Shown: positions 8,862-17,685 of the stretch, piece by piece
Position numbering within the stretch: the first letter of the stretch is position 1
Layout of the letters: every line of letters starts with the position of its first letter
Source of the DNA: Bog-473 sp035551835
GTDB taxonomy: Bacteria > Actinomycetota > Acidimicrobiia > Acidimicrobiales > RAAP-2
Reading direction: 5' to 3'
Length of the DNA stretch: 64,000 bases
Assembly (NCBI GenBank): GCA_035551835.1
Contig: DASZMN010000092.1
Location: 33,525 to 97,524 of the forward strand
The notes under the pieces: model-generated
What the model was told of the DNA's origin: nothing
The model's input: the letters and a program-made list of their open reading frames with translations, nothing else
Database searches by the model: none
Translations under genes and position numbers: made by a program

Positions 8862-9200
8862 ATGAGCAACCCGTCCACGGCGCCGGACGATGCTCCGCTC
8901 TCTCCGAGCCTGCAGACCCGGCGACTTCAGCTGCGAATGCTCACCCAGGAAGACCACGCACCGCTCTACAGGCTTTCCAGCGACCCCGACGTGACGTTCC
9001 AGTGGCGCTTCCGAGGCACGACACCCCAGTTATGACGGCTTCCTCAAGCAATGGTATCCGGGGATGCTGCGCCAATCCGTCGTCAGCGCCCACGGATCAC
9101 AGGAGGTGCTGGTGCTCGTCGTTGCGTACAACCGCCGCGAGCATTTCGAAAAGGTCATGCAAGGCCCAGTCGGCCAACTGTTGGGCTCCGGCCAGACGGG
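8862..9200 (+). pseudogene. Broken and truncated GNAT acetyltransferase
   Basis: The first frame reads LQTRRLQLRMLTQEDHAPLY and DPDVTFQWRFRGTTP, a GNAT N-terminus, and hits TGA at 9033. The homology resumes one frame over as YDGFLKQWYPGMLRQSVV and EVLVLVVAYNRREHF. One lost base near 9025 explains the switch. The acetyl-CoA-binding core and C-terminus are absent: the sequence loses similarity before 9200, just upstream of the next gene. It is a true remnant even if the frameshift were an error. Confidence 0.65.
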
Positions 9201-9275
9201 TCGAGGTTCCCGCTCCGCACAAGTAGCGGCTCGCCTGGCCCGACCCGCGGCGTCCCATGCATGGCGGGTTGCCAC

Positions 9276-9293
9276 CCCCTACGATTTCGTCGC
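9276..9293 (+). promoter_or_regulatory. Possible leaderless -10 (TACGAT) for the gene at 9294
   Basis: TACGAT is followed by eight bases and then ATG. A transcript starting about seven bases after the hexamer would have essentially no leader. No Shine-Dalgarno sequence is present. Confidence 0.35.
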
Positions 9294-10400
9294 ATGGAGA
9301 TGTCGTGGCAAGACATCGCCGACCTGAGCGATCCCGTCGTGCGCAATCTCTGCATCACCCAGCGCTACCACGAGTTCGCGGTCGGCCTCCGTGACGCCGG
9401 GCTTGGTCAAGACGCCACGTGGTGTGCATTTGCCGTGTGGGCCTCCAAGACCGCCGGCGCCACCATTCGCGGCGAAGTCTTGCCGGCCGGCGCCAAACGG
9501 CTTCTCACGGAAAACGACGCAACCAGGACGCTGTTGCACCGCTTCAACCACGGCATCGGCGGATGGGCGGTCCGGCAGTTGTCCCAGGACCACCTCGCCC
9601 GGGCGGTCGAATCGGTGACGGCCGACGTCTCGAGGCATGTGGCCGACGGCAATCGCTTGGTGTTCGCCGAGCTGGCTCCGCTCTTCACAACCCTGCTCGA
9701 CCTCGCTCACGGCTCTCCTGGGGACCAAACCGAACTGGCGAGGGCCATGGCGCCGGCGATCTCGTCGATCCCCGAGGGCGAAGGACGCCCCGGCGTTGCC
9801 ACCGCGTTCGGCGCGTACGCGGAGGCGCTGCTCTCCTCGACCGAGCGTGCGACCCTCGTCCTGCAGGGCAACACGTTGGCCGTGGCGCACGAACAGCAAC
9901 GGTTGCAGCCGGCCATAGCGGGAGCACTCGACGCCGCGATCAGCGACACGTTGAAGCAGATGATCGAAGGAGACGTCGTGGGACACCTCCCGGCCGCGGA
10001 AGCCCGCCGCGTGCTCGACGGGCTGACCGATGACCTGTGCAAGGTGCTCGACGAATCCTGGGACACGCTGCTCACCGAGGTGATCATGCAACTCATCACC
10101 GCGACGGAGACCTTCGACCTCCGGCGGGACGTGCCTCCCCTGGCCGAGGGCCGGTTCCCCGCCGAACTGCGCGACCTGGCGGGCAGTCCGGCAGCGGCGG
10201 CCGTCGCCCGTTGGGACCGGACCAACGGGATGGGCGTACCGTCGGGTGCCCACGATTGGGCCCGGCTCGAAGACCGGATGAACTTCGTCGTCAACCTGTT
10301 CCGGTCCCGCCAACGCGACGCTGCGCTCTTCACTCCCCCATTCTCGAGCACCCAGCTTGCTGTGCTCTCCGAAGGTCAGCTGCCCGCGGGACCGCTCTGA
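9294..10400 (+). CDS. Conserved hypothetical protein
   Basis: A 368-residue, largely alpha-helical soluble protein with no signal peptide. Recognisable phrases are ITQRYHEFAVGLRD and WCAFAVWASKTAGATIRGE, which I associate with uncharacterised actinobacterial proteins. I do not assign a function. The ATG at 9294 or 9300 is chosen because an upstream extension would read through the GNAT remnant. It converges with, and overlaps by 25 bases, the MpaB-family oxygenase gene. Confidence 0.6.
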   Translation: MEMSWQDIADLSDPVVRNLCITQRYHEFAVGLRDAGLGQDATWCAFAVWASKTAGATIRGEVLPAGAKRLLTENDATRTLLHRFNHGIGGWAVRQLSQDHLARAVESVTADVSRHVADGNRLVFAELAPLFTTLLDLAHGSPGDQTELARAMAPAISSIPEGEGRPGVATAFGAYAEALLSSTERATLVLQGNTLAVAHEQQRLQPAIAGALDAAISDTLKQMIEGDVVGHLPAAEARRVLDGLTDDLCKVLDESWDTLLTEVIMQLITATETFDLRRDVPPLAEGRFPAELRDLAGSPAAAAVARWDRTNGMGVPSGAHDWARLEDRMNFVVNLFRSRQRDAALFTPPFSSTQLAVLSEGQLPAGPL

Positions 10401-11515
10401 GAGTCGGACGACAAGTTCCAGCGCGCCGCCAGCGAGGTGGGAACCCGGAACGCAGCGCGGTTGCCGTACCGTTCTGCTTTGACGGCCAGTGACAGCATGC
10501 CGAACCCGATCCGTTCCGACAGGGTCGTGAGGAGCTGTCGGTGAAGCCGCTCGAGGGAGACCCGGCGACTGAGGTCGGCGAGAGGTCGAAAGATGACCTT
10601 CGTCCAGTCTGCGGGCGGGACGCCCAATAGGTCTGCCGTGTCGTCGCCGACGTAGTAGCGGACCGTGGACGAAGGGAGACCTCTGAGCCCGGGTGGGGCA
10701 AGGTGGGACCCCTGCTCCAGGAGCGCCGCCATGAGCTCACGGCCCGACGCGCTCGAACGGAACTGTCGACGCCGCACGATCGGCATCAACGCCGACGTCT
10801 GCTCGCGGGTGAGGGGCAACAGGTCTGGGCGCACACCCAGATAGAAGCCGATCAGCGACCAGGCGTGCAGATAGGCGTCGGCGTCCCTTGCCGTATACGC
10901 CACACCCGTCCGGTCGAAGACTTCAAAGACGATCTCAGTGAAGGTGAGAAGGGTCTCGAGCAGGTCCTCCTGGTTTATGGGCGTTCCCCAAGTGGCGTCC
11001 CAGGCGACGCGGTCGTCGTTCTCAATCAGCCATCTCACTGCCGCGTGCATCAGTCTCACATGCCGGACGTCCGAATAGCCCTGCGCCCCGGGCTCGAGAC
11101 CACCGGCGTCCATGACGTCGAGGTGGAACTGCGCCGTCTCGTTCAGCCGGCGTTTGGCGTCGGTCTCGAGCCGGGCCGTCAGGCCGAGGACCTGCACTCC
11201 GCGCCGACAGGCGTACGCGGATGGCAACGCCGCCGCGTAGAGAGCGGTGAACACGTGTGATCCCCAGCGGGCGAAGCACTCCTGGCCCGCTGCCACCAGA
11301 TCGGGGTCGATCCACTGAGGTAGCTCGACCTTCTCTGCCAGGAATGCGGCAAACGCCGGTTCGGAGGCTTCGTGTTGTTGCACCACGAGCGTCCGGAAAG
11401 CTGCGGATGCGTCGCCCGTCCCGGCAAAGAGATCGCTCACGACCGCATCGGCTTCGGGGTCACCATGCCCGCGCAGCTCGTCGAGGAAGTCGTCGCTCCA
11501 GTCGGGAGTGCTCAT
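10376..11515 (-). CDS. MpaB/Lcp-family (DUF2236) oxygenase
   Basis: A 379-residue protein with the DUF2236 pattern: RRGVQVLGLTARLETDAKRR, a DVRHVRLMHAAVRWLI helix whose His is the expected heme ligand region, then WGTPINQEDLLETLLTFTE. Relatives include latex-clearing protein and the fungal oxygenase MpaB, which cleave isoprenoid chains with a b-type heme. The substrate here is unknown. Its ATG overlaps the stop of the upstream cyclase-ATPase by four bases, so the two are translationally coupled. Confidence 0.8.
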   Translation of the reverse strand: MSTPDWSDDFLDELRGHGDPEADAVVSDLFAGTGDASAAFRTLVVQQHEASEPAFAAFLAEKVELPQWIDPDLVAAGQECFARWGSHVFTALYAAALPSAYACRRGVQVLGLTARLETDAKRRLNETAQFHLDVMDAGGLEPGAQGYSDVRHVRLMHAAVRWLIENDDRVAWDATWGTPINQEDLLETLLTFTEIVFEVFDRTGVAYTARDADAYLHAWSLIGFYLGVRPDLLPLTREQTSALMPIVRRRQFRSSASGRELMAALLEQGSHLAPPGLRGLPSSTVRYYVGDDTADLLGVPPADWTKVIFRPLADLSRRVSLERLHRQLLTTLSERIGFGMLSLAVKAERYGNRAAFRVPTSLAARWNLSSDSQSGPAGS

Positions 11516-14364
11516 TGCTCTTCGATCAGGTGACGCGCCCTGTCAAGGCTTCGGCTGGGACCTCCTGAGGAGACATCCTCAATGCAGGCGGCGAGATCTT
11601 GACGAACTTGGTCCGAAGCCGGCGCGTGCCCAGCCCAACTGCTGAGCGCCCGCAGCTCCAACATCTTGGATCCTTGCTGTCGGGCCAGATTAACCGCTGT
11701 GCGGTAGTCGTCCTCTGCCTCACGTGACCCAGCCGCGGCGCGTCGGTCGCCTCGCATGCGGAGGATCTCAGCTTCGCAGAACCGTTCACCGGTCGCGTTC
11801 GACGTCTCGATGGCCGCGGTGAGAACCGCGATCGCGCGCGGGTCGTCCATCCTCTCGTCATCCGCGGTGAGCATCTGAAAGTATGGTCGCAGCAACGGAC
11901 CCGGGATCTCGGGCTCGTCGATGCCTTCGCCAGCCCACCACTGGAGCGAGCGCGCCCATTGTTTCCACTGCCGCGTGCTCACTTCGTCCGCGACGTGGAC
12001 TGCCTCACCCGAGAGCTTGAGCACGATCTCACGCTCACCATCGAGCTGGGCAATAATCGCCGCGGTCACCGCGGCAACGGCCTGAGCCTGCGGCACCCGC
12101 CGTTCGGTCGTGCAGTGCAGCACATCGTTCGCAATTCTCCACGCCTCGGTCGAGCGTCCACGCAACCAACACGCCAGTGCCGTCGCAACGCGAGGGGCCG
12201 CCAACGCCATCAGCTCCACCGAGCGCATCGGCGGGAGGTCCCGCAAGCTCGCCTCCAGCGGCAGCCCGCTTGCAGCGTAGGAGGTGCGCATCTGCTCGAG
12301 ACCTTCTCGGATCATTCCCTGCCAGATCCTCGTGGTCGCCTCGTAGGTCGTGATCAGCTGGAGGGCCCACGTGTCATTCAGCTCGGTCGCTTCCTTCCGT
12401 GCTTCAGCCAGGACGGAATTGATCGTTCGATACTCGGCACTCGCCTGCCACCACGGGATGAGGATCATGTGGTTGCGGAGCAGGATCTCGCGATCTCCCA
12501 AACGGCGGGCCAACTCCTCGACACGACGTGACTCTTCAAGTGCCTCGGGTGCACTTTGGTCGACCGCGGTAAGGCACATCACGAGCCGACTGCGGGATCG
12601 CAACTCGGTCGGCTCTCTCTCACTCTCGGGCAGTTGATCGACGAGGGCCAGCAGCGCGCGCTCATGACCAGCGGCTTCCTGAAAGCGGGCATTCTGGCGC
12701 GCAGTGTGGGCTGCTTGCCTCCACAGCGGCACGGCTTCCACAGCACGGCCTGCGGCACCCAGATGGTAGGCGGCAATCTCGGGGCGGCCGGCGACCCGGC
12801 CCGAAGTCACCAGCATCTCGCCCACCGCAGCATGGATGCGCGCACGATCCGCCCGTAAGACCGATCGGTAGGACGCTTCGTGGAAGAGGGCGTGGCGGAA
12901 CTGGAGCTCGTCCGTTCTCCCCGTGGGCTCGATGATGGCATGCTCGCGAAGCCGCTCGAGGTTGACATCGAGACTGGACACGTCAAGTCCCGCGGCCGCG
13001 ATCAGGACCGGTCGATCAAAGACGCGCCCGATGATGGAGGCCGCCTGGGCAACCCGCTTGGCGTCGCCTCCAACACGATCGAGCCGCGCCGTAATGACCT
13101 CCGACAACGTCGTCGGGAGGGTGGATCCGAGTCCCTCCGGGCCGTCTGCCACACCGCGAGCCAGCTCTTCGAGAAAGAGCGGAACGCCTTCCGACCGGGA
13201 CACGAGGGCGACGCGCATCTCGCGACTCAATCGGTCCGACTCCGGAAGGTGCTCAATCAGCGCATGGGCATCGTTGCCATCGAGGCCGGTCAGAGTGAAC
13301 CGCCCGTCCGGCTTGACATACTGATCGTCCTCGATCTCGGGCCGCGCGCTCATCGCCACGAGGACAGGGGTAGAGCCACGCGCAATCACATGGAGCGACT
13401 CCATGGTGCTTGGGTCCGCCCAATGCACGTCCTCGACGATCAGGAGGAGTGGACCATCACGAGAGAGACCTTCCACCCAGTCCGCCGCTTCTCGCGGCGT
13501 CGCCGGAAGCTCGCCCATGACCTCCTCAAACGGGTGGAGCGGGCTCAATGCGCTCCGGCGGTTGCACAAGACGGTTACCGCGGCGTGCCCACTCGCGCTG
13601 AGTTCGTTGCCGAACTCGAAAAGGAGGCGCGATTTGCCGATCCCCGGTTCACCGGACACCAAGACGAGCCGTCCGGCCCCGGCCGCAGCGGCGTCCCAGT
13701 GCCCGCGCAGCCAGGTCCACGCCTCCGGGCGCTGAACAAAACCACCGAGGCGACGGGCTTCGAGTCGGTGCCGCGCCCCGCTGCGCTGGAGCACGGCAAA
13801 CGCGAGAACCGGCTCGGCGATGCCCTTCAACGCAAGAGGGCCGAGAGACTCCAACTCGAAAAACCCGGCGACCAGTTGGGACGTGTCGCCGCTAATGACG
13901 ACTTGACCCGGGTTACCCGCGGCCTGCAGCCGAGCGGCCAAGTTCGGAACCTGACCCCAGACGTCGGGCAAGCGCTCCTGGCCGCCTGCAGTTACCGGGG
14001 CCACGAGCACTTCGCCGGTGTGGATGCCCGCCCGCGCACGCAGTTCACCGATGCCAAGGGTGGGTGAGAGCTCGGCACCCAAGACCTCGATGGCCCCCAC
14101 GATGTCCATGGCCGCCGACAGCGCTTCCCGACCAGCCGACTCCGTTGCCTCGGGATAGCCAAAGTATGCGATGGCGCCATCACCCTGGAACTGCGCGATC
14201 ACGCCGCCGTGCGAGGTGACGATCTCGGCGACCCGGTGCTGGTAAGAGTCGAGCACCTCGTGCCAATCCTCTGGATCGAGCGCCGATGCGAGCTCGGTCG
14301 AACCGACGAGATCGGTGAAGACGACGGTCAGCTGCCGTCGCTCGGATGCGCGCGGCGACGTCAC
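11512..14364 (-). CDS. Class III cyclase domain fused to AAA ATPase and TPR-like region
   Basis: A 950-residue protein. Residues 1-190 are a class III nucleotidyl cyclase domain, with metal aspartates Asp18 (VVFTDLVGS) and Asp62 (FQGDGAIAYFG) and catalytic Asn141/Arg145 (GQVPNLAARLQ). The two base-selecting positions appear to be Gln58 and Gln138 instead of Lys and Asp. A Walker A (GEPGIGKS, 238-245) and Walker B (LLLIVEDVHWAD) define a STAND-like ATPase; the C-terminal 450 residues look like helical repeats. Start: GTG after GAAGGCG. It likely couples a signal to nucleotide synthesis; cyclase activity is uncertain. Confidence 0.82.
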   Translation of the reverse strand: MTSPRASERRQLTVVFTDLVGSTELASALDPEDWHEVLDSYQHRVAEIVTSHGGVIAQFQGDGAIAYFGYPEATESAGREALSAAMDIVGAIEVLGAELSPTLGIGELRARAGIHTGEVLVAPVTAGGQERLPDVWGQVPNLAARLQAAGNPGQVVISGDTSQLVAGFFELESLGPLALKGIAEPVLAFAVLQRSGARHRLEARRLGGFVQRPEAWTWLRGHWDAAAAGAGRLVLVSGEPGIGKSRLLFEFGNELSASGHAAVTVLCNRRSALSPLHPFEEVMGELPATPREAADWVEGLSRDGPLLLIVEDVHWADPSTMESLHVIARGSTPVLVAMSARPEIEDDQYVKPDGRFTLTGLDGNDAHALIEHLPESDRLSREMRVALVSRSEGVPLFLEELARGVADGPEGLGSTLPTTLSEVITARLDRVGGDAKRVAQAASIIGRVFDRPVLIAAAGLDVSSLDVNLERLREHAIIEPTGRTDELQFRHALFHEASYRSVLRADRARIHAAVGEMLVTSGRVAGRPEIAAYHLGAAGRAVEAVPLWRQAAHTARQNARFQEAAGHERALLALVDQLPESEREPTELRSRSRLVMCLTAVDQSAPEALEESRRVEELARRLGDREILLRNHMILIPWWQASAEYRTINSVLAEARKEATELNDTWALQLITTYEATTRIWQGMIREGLEQMRTSYAASGLPLEASLRDLPPMRSVELMALAAPRVATALACWLRGRSTEAWRIANDVLHCTTERRVPQAQAVAAVTAAIIAQLDGEREIVLKLSGEAVHVADEVSTRQWKQWARSLQWWAGEGIDEPEIPGPLLRPYFQMLTADDERMDDPRAIAVLTAAIETSNATGERFCEAEILRMRGDRRAAAGSREAEDDYRTAVNLARQQGSKMLELRALSSWAGHAPASDQVRQDLAACIEDVSSGGPSRSLDRARHLIEEQ

Positions 14365-14540
14365 GGTACAAACGCCTTCGCGGAACGCGAAGAGCCGCCT
14401 GGCCCCCGAAGGCTTCGTCGCACGTCTGCAATCTACGTCTGCCCAGGCCGGAGCGATAGTGCCGACGCGCGTCTGATGCGTACCAAAAGCACTGTCGTTG
14501 GCCTCAGACGCCGGTCCCTCCCACGATGGAGCGACGTCCC

Positions 14541-14546
14541 TAGGCT
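14541..14546 (+). promoter_or_regulatory. -10 element (TAGGCT), leaderless
   Basis: TAGGCT sits exactly six bases before the ATG at 14553, and there is no Shine-Dalgarno sequence. The element lies in the divergent gap with the cyclase gene. Confidence 0.5.
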
Positions 14547-14552
14547 GTCGCC

Positions 14553-15317
14553 ATGAAGGCCAGAGCGCGCAGACGACTCGCGGGCCTGCTTCTCGTGGCC
14601 TCGGCCTCGCTCGCTGCCCCCCTGCTGTTCGGCCTTGCCGCGACCGACGCTGGCGCAGCCACGACCACCTCCACCGTGCCGGCCACGACCACGACGTCCA
14701 CTGCGCCGGCCACGACGACGACCACAACTGCGCCGGCCACGACGACGAGCGCACCCGTCACGACGACCACGCGGTCGCATCAAACAACGACGTCAACCAC
14801 TCATCCGACAACGACGACGACGACGGCCCATTCGACCTCGAGCTCCTCGCCCTGGGGATGGGTGCTTCTGGGCGTTGTGATCCTTCTCGCCGTTCTGCTC
14901 GTTGTCCTCCTGATCGCCCGAACGAGACGACAGGGGCGGGAGGCGAACTGGCAGCGACTCACGACGCCCGCCGTGGCGGCGGCCGAGCTCGCACGCGACC
15001 TGGTCCTATCGCAGACCGAGACAGACGACCCGCAGCGGAGGGCGAGCGTCACGGTCCAGGTCGACCAGGCGGTCGCGGGACTTGAGCGCGCCGCGGCATC
15101 TGCGCCAGACGAGGCACAGGCCGCCATGTGCACCCGATGCGCAGAGAGCCTTCGGGGACTGGCGTTTGCCGTCGAGGCAGATCACCTGATGCGCTCAGGA
15201 GGGCGACATCCAACGGGTGAGCAGCTGGCGACTGCTGACAGCGCTCGACGCAATCGCACGGCCGAGCTCGCGGCATCCCTTCGGGACCTGAAGGCCACGC
15301 TGACGTCGACGAAGTAG
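14553..15317 (+). CDS. Membrane protein with Thr-rich extracellular linker
   Basis: A 254-residue protein. It has an N-terminal signal peptide (MKARARRRLAGLLLVASASL, then an Ala-rich cleavage region), followed by about 60 residues of Thr/Ala/Ser low complexity. A single membrane helix (GWVLLGVVILLAVLLVVLLIA) and a charged cytoplasmic helical domain complete it. The layout suggests a surface stalk linked to an intracellular domain. Two Cys (CTRC) occur in the cytoplasmic part. I do not recognise a family. Confidence 0.65.
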   Translation: MKARARRRLAGLLLVASASLAAPLLFGLAATDAGAATTTSTVPATTTTSTAPATTTTTTAPATTTSAPVTTTTRSHQTTTSTTHPTTTTTTAHSTSSSSPWGWVLLGVVILLAVLLVVLLIARTRRQGREANWQRLTTPAVAAAELARDLVLSQTETDDPQRRASVTVQVDQAVAGLERAAASAPDEAQAAMCTRCAESLRGLAFAVEADHLMRSGGRHPTGEQLATADSARRNRTAELAASLRDLKATLTSTK

Positions 15318-15392
15318 GGGAGCGGAGCGGACGGTCCACCCTGCCGAGCGGAATATCGACAGGGTCACGATGCCGTGGTTGAGTGTGACGCC

Positions 15393-16319
15393 ATGAGAAC
15401 TTCGAGGCGGGTCGAAGGGGCTGGACTCTCCTTGTTCGTGTCCGAAGCGGGTGAACAGGGACGCCCCACGATCCTTTTGGTCCACGGGTTTCCCGACACA
15501 AGTGCCGTATGGGACCCAATTGTCGAACGACTCGCGGCAGCGTTCCATGTCGTGAGATACGACGTCCGGGGTGCCGGCCAGTCGGACAACCCAGAAGATC
15601 GAACCGGCTTCGCGCTCCCGCTGCTCGTCGACGACATGGCCGCTGTCGCCCAGGCGGCAAGTCCCGACGCACCGGTCCACTTGGTCGGCCACGATTGGGG
15701 ATCGGTCCAGGGATGGGAGGCCGTGACAACCAATGCCATGGCGGACCGGTTTTCGAGCTTCACGTCGATCTCCGGACCACCTCTCGACCACGCCGGACTG
15801 TGGGCTCGTCGGAATCGCACGCTGCGAACCTCTGACCTCTTGAGGTCGCTTCGACAGGCCCTGCACTCGTGGTACATCGCCTTTTTCCACTTGCCGTTGA
15901 TACCCGAGCTCATGGTGAGGAGCAGTCGGGCCACCAGCCGGTGGGCAAGGGTGCTGCATCGCCTCGAACGCGCGCCGACGGACCTGCGCTGGCCCGCTCC
16001 GACCTTCGGAGCCGATTTTGCTCACGGAGTCGAGCTCTATCGCGCCAACGTGCGAAGCCGCATGCTCCATCCTGAGTCGCGGCATACGGACGTCCCGGTG
16101 CAGCTGGTCATACCCTTGAAGGACCGATACGTGACTCCTGCGCTGCTGGACGGGCTCGAAGAATGGAGTTCACTCGTGTGGCGCCGTCACGTCGACGCCG
16201 GACACTGGGTCATCCGGACCCATCCCGACGTCATCGCCACCGCGATCCGGGAAATCGTGGCCTACGTGGACCAGGGCACTGCGTCGTCGATCATCCGAGC
16301 CGACGCTGCCGCTCGCTGA
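15393..16319 (+). CDS. Alpha/beta hydrolase, epoxide hydrolase/dehalogenase type
   Basis: A 308-residue protein with the HGFPD oxyanion segment, DVRGAGQSDNP, and the nucleophile elbow GHDWGS. The nucleophile is therefore Asp, as in epoxide hydrolases and haloalkane dehalogenases, not Ser. A late His is present in DAGHWVI. The cap region between them is helical. The ATG at 15393 was preferred to a GTG at 15375; neither has a strong ribosome-binding site. The substrate is unknown. Confidence 0.82.
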   Translation: MRTSRRVEGAGLSLFVSEAGEQGRPTILLVHGFPDTSAVWDPIVERLAAAFHVVRYDVRGAGQSDNPEDRTGFALPLLVDDMAAVAQAASPDAPVHLVGHDWGSVQGWEAVTTNAMADRFSSFTSISGPPLDHAGLWARRNRTLRTSDLLRSLRQALHSWYIAFFHLPLIPELMVRSSRATSRWARVLHRLERAPTDLRWPAPTFGADFAHGVELYRANVRSRMLHPESRHTDVPVQLVIPLKDRYVTPALLDGLEEWSSLVWRRHVDAGHWVIRTHPDVIATAIREIVAYVDQGTASSIIRADAAAR

Positions 16320-16524
16320 GGAGCGACCCTACTCGGCCAACAGGTGTCTGCCGGTGTGCGTGGCCCGTCCGCGTCGGAACCCGTGCTCCTCGATCGTGGT
16401 CGTTGTCACGAATCGCCAGGTCATCCCGCCCTGAGTGACACCAGAGTCGCACGACGTCCGGGGTGGAACCTCCGCGGGATCGCTGAGGTCAGCACCACAC
16501 GCTGGCTCGAGGGGACGGGCGCGC

Positions 16525-16530
16525 TACCGT
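16525..16530 (+). promoter_or_regulatory. Possible -10 (TACCGT), near-leaderless
   Basis: TACCGT is eight bases before the regulator ATG at 16539, and no ribosome-binding site is present. The 218-bp gap upstream (16320-16538) holds no convincing gene. Confidence 0.35.
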
Positions 16531-16538
16531 ACGCTCAC

Positions 16539-17213
16539 ATGGCGCAGATTCGGGTGGTGCTGGCGGAGGATAACGCCCTGTTGAGAGAGGGCATCGCACG
16601 CATCATCGAAGGGGAGGTCGGTTTCGAGGTTGTCGGGCGCGCCGCCGACCTGCCCGAGCTCCTACGTCTGATCGAGAGCGAGTCCCCCGAGGTCGTGGTG
16701 ACCGACATCCGGATGCCGCCGACGGGCACCGATGAAGGTATCCAGGCCGCGTCGTGGCTGCGTGAGCACAAGCCCAACGTCGGGGTCGTTGTCCTGAGCC
16801 AATACAAGACGCCCTCCTACGCCCTCGCCCTCCTCGAGACCGGATCCGCCGGCCGGGCTTACCTGCTGAAAGAGCAGGTCGCCGGAGCCGACGAGCTCGC
16901 CCAGGCCATGCGCATCGTGGCCCAAGGCGGCTCCATGATCGACCCCCAGATCGTCGACGAGCTGATTGAAGCCAAGTCCTCGCGGCGGAAGTCCGATCTT
17001 TCTTGGCTCACCCCGAGGGAATCGGAGATCTTGGGCGAGATGGCGACCGGCAAGAGCAATGCCGCCATCGCCGCATCGTTGCAGGTCTCCGAGCGAGCGG
17101 TCGAGAAACACACAAACTCCATCTTCTCCAAACTCGGGCTAAGCGAGGAGCGTGACGTCAACCGCCGGGTCAAGGCCGTCCTCGTCTATCTGAGCGACCC
17201 GGGAGGAGGGTGA
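16539..17213 (+). CDS. NarL/FixJ-family response regulator
   Basis: A 224-residue protein. The receiver domain is at residues 4-125 with acidic pocket Glu10/Asp11, phospho-acceptor Asp56 (VVVTDIRMPP) and Lys111. A LuxR-type helix-turn-helix at 157-202 (LTPRESEILGEMATGKSNAA) binds DNA. Its receiver and HTH align without gaps to the cyclase-fused regulator at 20575-21933. The likely partner kinase is the HisKA_3 sensor at 17686-19845. Confidence 0.9.
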   Translation: MAQIRVVLAEDNALLREGIARIIEGEVGFEVVGRAADLPELLRLIESESPEVVVTDIRMPPTGTDEGIQAASWLREHKPNVGVVVLSQYKTPSYALALLETGSAGRAYLLKEQVAGADELAQAMRIVAQGGSMIDPQIVDELIEAKSSRRKSDLSWLTPRESEILGEMATGKSNAAIAASLQVSERAVEKHTNSIFSKLGLSEERDVNRRVKAVLVYLSDPGGG

Positions 17214-17280
17214 CACCACCACCCCTCATCGTGTGGCACCACCAGGGTCAGGGGAGCCACATCGGCGCGAAAATGGGCAA

Positions 17281-17673
17281 GTGAGCGATCGTCTTCCGGT
17301 CCTGATTGTCGACGATCAAGCCCCCTTTCGCGCGGCCATGCGAGCCGTCCTTCGCCGGACTACCGAGTTCGAACTTGTCGGTGAGGCGGCCAACGGAAAC
17401 GAGGCGGTATCGCTGGCGGAGCAGCTGCACCCGGCCCTGGTCTTGATGGACATCAATATGCCCGAGATGAACGGGATCGAGGCCACCCGCACGCTTGTTT
17501 CAAGGCAGCCGGGCGTCGTCGTGATCCTGTGCTCCACCTACGACGCCGGCGACCTCCCTCCCGAGGTGGCGACAAGCGGCGCCCGTGCCTATCTCAACAA
17601 GGAACACCTCGGCGCTGACACCCTCCGGCGGCTCTGGGACGAGCGCGACGAGCTCGGGTTCACTTCCGTCTGA
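17281..17673 (+). CDS. Stand-alone response-regulator receiver
   Basis: A 130-residue receiver domain with no output domain: DD at 11-12, phospho-acceptor Asp57 (VLMDINMPEMNG) and Lys107. Such proteins act through protein contacts or as phosphate sinks. It follows the NarL regulator by 67 bases on the same strand and converges with the sensor kinase gene, so a shared phosphorelay is plausible. The start is GTG; the ATG at 17273 is out of frame. Confidence 0.85.
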   Translation: MSDRLPVLIVDDQAPFRAAMRAVLRRTTEFELVGEAANGNEAVSLAEQLHPALVLMDINMPEMNGIEATRTLVSRQPGVVVILCSTYDAGDLPPEVATSGARAYLNKEHLGADTLRRLWDERDELGFTSV

Positions 17674-17685
17674 GCCACCCGCCGC

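Noticed and set aside
12880..14067. Open frame (395 codons) opposite the cyclase-ATPase
   Set aside because: The minus-strand protein has clear catalytic motifs; this frame has none.
14640..14850. Microsatellite-like ACG/ACC-rich DNA
   Set aside because: It encodes the Thr/Ala linker of an exported membrane protein and needs no separate repeat explanation.
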